This document shows, in pieces, positions 63,226 through 64,000 of a DNA stretch of 64,000 nt. This DNA is from Gossypium raimondii (Eukaryota > Streptophyta > Magnoliopsida > Malvales > Malvaceae). The stretch lies in the NCBI RefSeq assembly GCF_025698545.1, contig NC_068573.1:8207874-8271873 (forward strand), given 5' to 3'. The position numbers were made by a program, and so were the translations under genes. Under the pieces are notes generated by a model. The model ran no database searches, was not told the origin of the DNA, and saw only the letters and a list, made by a program, of their open reading frames with translations. Within the stretch, counting starts at the first letter, position 1, and each line of letters starts with the position of its first letter.

Positions 63226-64000
63226 TTATTTTTTTGACTTATTCCCCTTGTCTTCTTTAACTCCATCTCCGCTTGCATCGTCAGTACCTTCCGTCCATGT
63301 CTCAAAGATAGCATCTAGGAACTCAGGAACAAAAGTATTAGAGATATTCTTAAAAGTATTTCGAATTGAGTCATCTCTAATTTTAGCATATTTCCAGTAA
63401 GTTTGTTGTTGATTGTGCATGAACTTGCACATATCCATCAAAATTGACAACTAAGATTTCCTTGAAGTACTTGCAGAAGTCGGCATGACAATTGTATATT
63501 TAGGTTCAACACTTAGCTTGACCTGTTCTTCTTCTAGCTCAACCCTTGGTTTAGGAATGTTCGATTCCTTCTCAGATTCTTCCTCTTCAGTGTCTGTGAT
63601 TGAATTAGCTTCAGTTTCAGTTCCATCTGTTGACTCCTCTGTATCTGGCTCAGTTGGCTATTCTTGCTTGCCTTGATTCAGTTCATGCACCCTTTCTACT
63701 AATCTTTCAAGATCATAATTTGTAATGCATCCTTGAACATATCGCCCCTTCAGATTTGCTTGTATTTTAACACGAGCTTTTAAGCAAAGTGAAGTGATTA
63801 ATGATGGGAAATAAGCACTTCGTGCCTTCTTTTTAGCACAATTTTGAATCTCCTTGAGGATAATTTTTCCAACATTAATGGACTTTTCTGTCAAAATTGC
63901 ATATAACAAAAGCATCCATTCCATCGAGATGGTGGAACTATGTGAGATAGGCATAAAACTATAGCGAACGAAATAAAACCATACCTTTGCTACTGGTTTT
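63226..64000 (-). pseudogene. Athila-type accessory ORF (plant transposon protein domain), partial
   Basis: One minus-strand frame enters from the window edge and runs to 63226. It is broken by two in-frame TAG codons at 63658-63660 and 63451-63453. The first part has EWMLLLYAILTEKSINVGK and AYFPSLITSLCLKARVKIQ, matching as recalled the putative plant transposon protein domain found in the extra ORF of Athila-like gypsy elements. Then follow a heptad-like stretch (ERLVERVHELNQ), an acidic, Ser/Glu-rich linker (about 63655-63500) and a Lys-rich end (EDKGNKSKK). The start is outside the window. Its position just before the 3' LTR fits this class. Confidence 0.6.

Overview
The window looks like a gene-poor, AT-rich stretch of a dicot nuclear genome. 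It has two intact, intron-rich plant genes in about 64 kb of nested transposable elements. The style of the LTR ends (TGTAACACCC-like starts, GGTGTTACA-like ends) and the repeat families suggest a Malvaceae genome such as cotton (Gossypium). That assignment is inference from recalled repeat style and no search was run.

Layout. 0-6.6 kb: the 3' half of a decayed Ty1/copia element on the + strand. A TG..CA element (probably a solo LTR) splits its reverse transcriptase, and that element itself carries a Harbinger-like MITE. 6.6-15.5 kb: no gene. It holds three diverged copies of one non-coding segment, which differ by MITE and SINE insertions and so preserve empty sites. 16-20.4 kb: a complete DRM2-type de novo DNA methyltransferase gene of 11 coding exons, predicted at 636 aa. 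21.0-23.3 kb: a 2.3 kb TIR element flanked by TTA that carries fragments of two unrelated host genes, a BSL1-type Kelch phosphatase and a multi-pass membrane protein. 23.7-26.2 kb: degenerate minus-strand remnants that include an RNase H fragment of endogenous-pararetrovirus type. 28-32.6 kb: a TA-flanked MITE, a 2.2 kb probable solo LTR and an 881 bp fold-back element with perfect 9 bp target duplications. The fold-back element lies just upstream of the next gene. 32.7-37.5 kb: a DEAD-box RNA helicase gene with an N-terminal WW domain and RGG/SR-rich tail (RH14/RH46/RH40, DRH1/DB10 type). An in-frame TGA cuts the tail short, and a clearly coding in-frame remainder follows. 38.6-40.7 kb: another probable solo LTR. 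41.3-49.5 kb: a minus-strand Ty3/gypsy chromovirus with gag, protease, RT, RNase H, integrase and chromodomain, all broken by stops and frameshifts. 49.6-54.0 kb: a large LTR-type element with a 5 bp duplication. 54-58 kb: two tRNA-like SINE heads and an LTR-like stretch. 58.1-64 kb: an LTR interrupted by a minus-strand Athila-like element that runs out of the window.

The two genes are unrelated in function. The methyltransferase acts in RNA-directed DNA methylation and the helicase in RNA metabolism. An RdDM methyltransferase embedded in the kind of TE landscape it normally silences is a notable setting, but it does not show that the gene is regulated by its neighbours. The best leads are the gene-capturing TIR element beside the methyltransferase, the recent-looking nonsense codon in the helicase tail, and the fold-back element upstream of the helicase.
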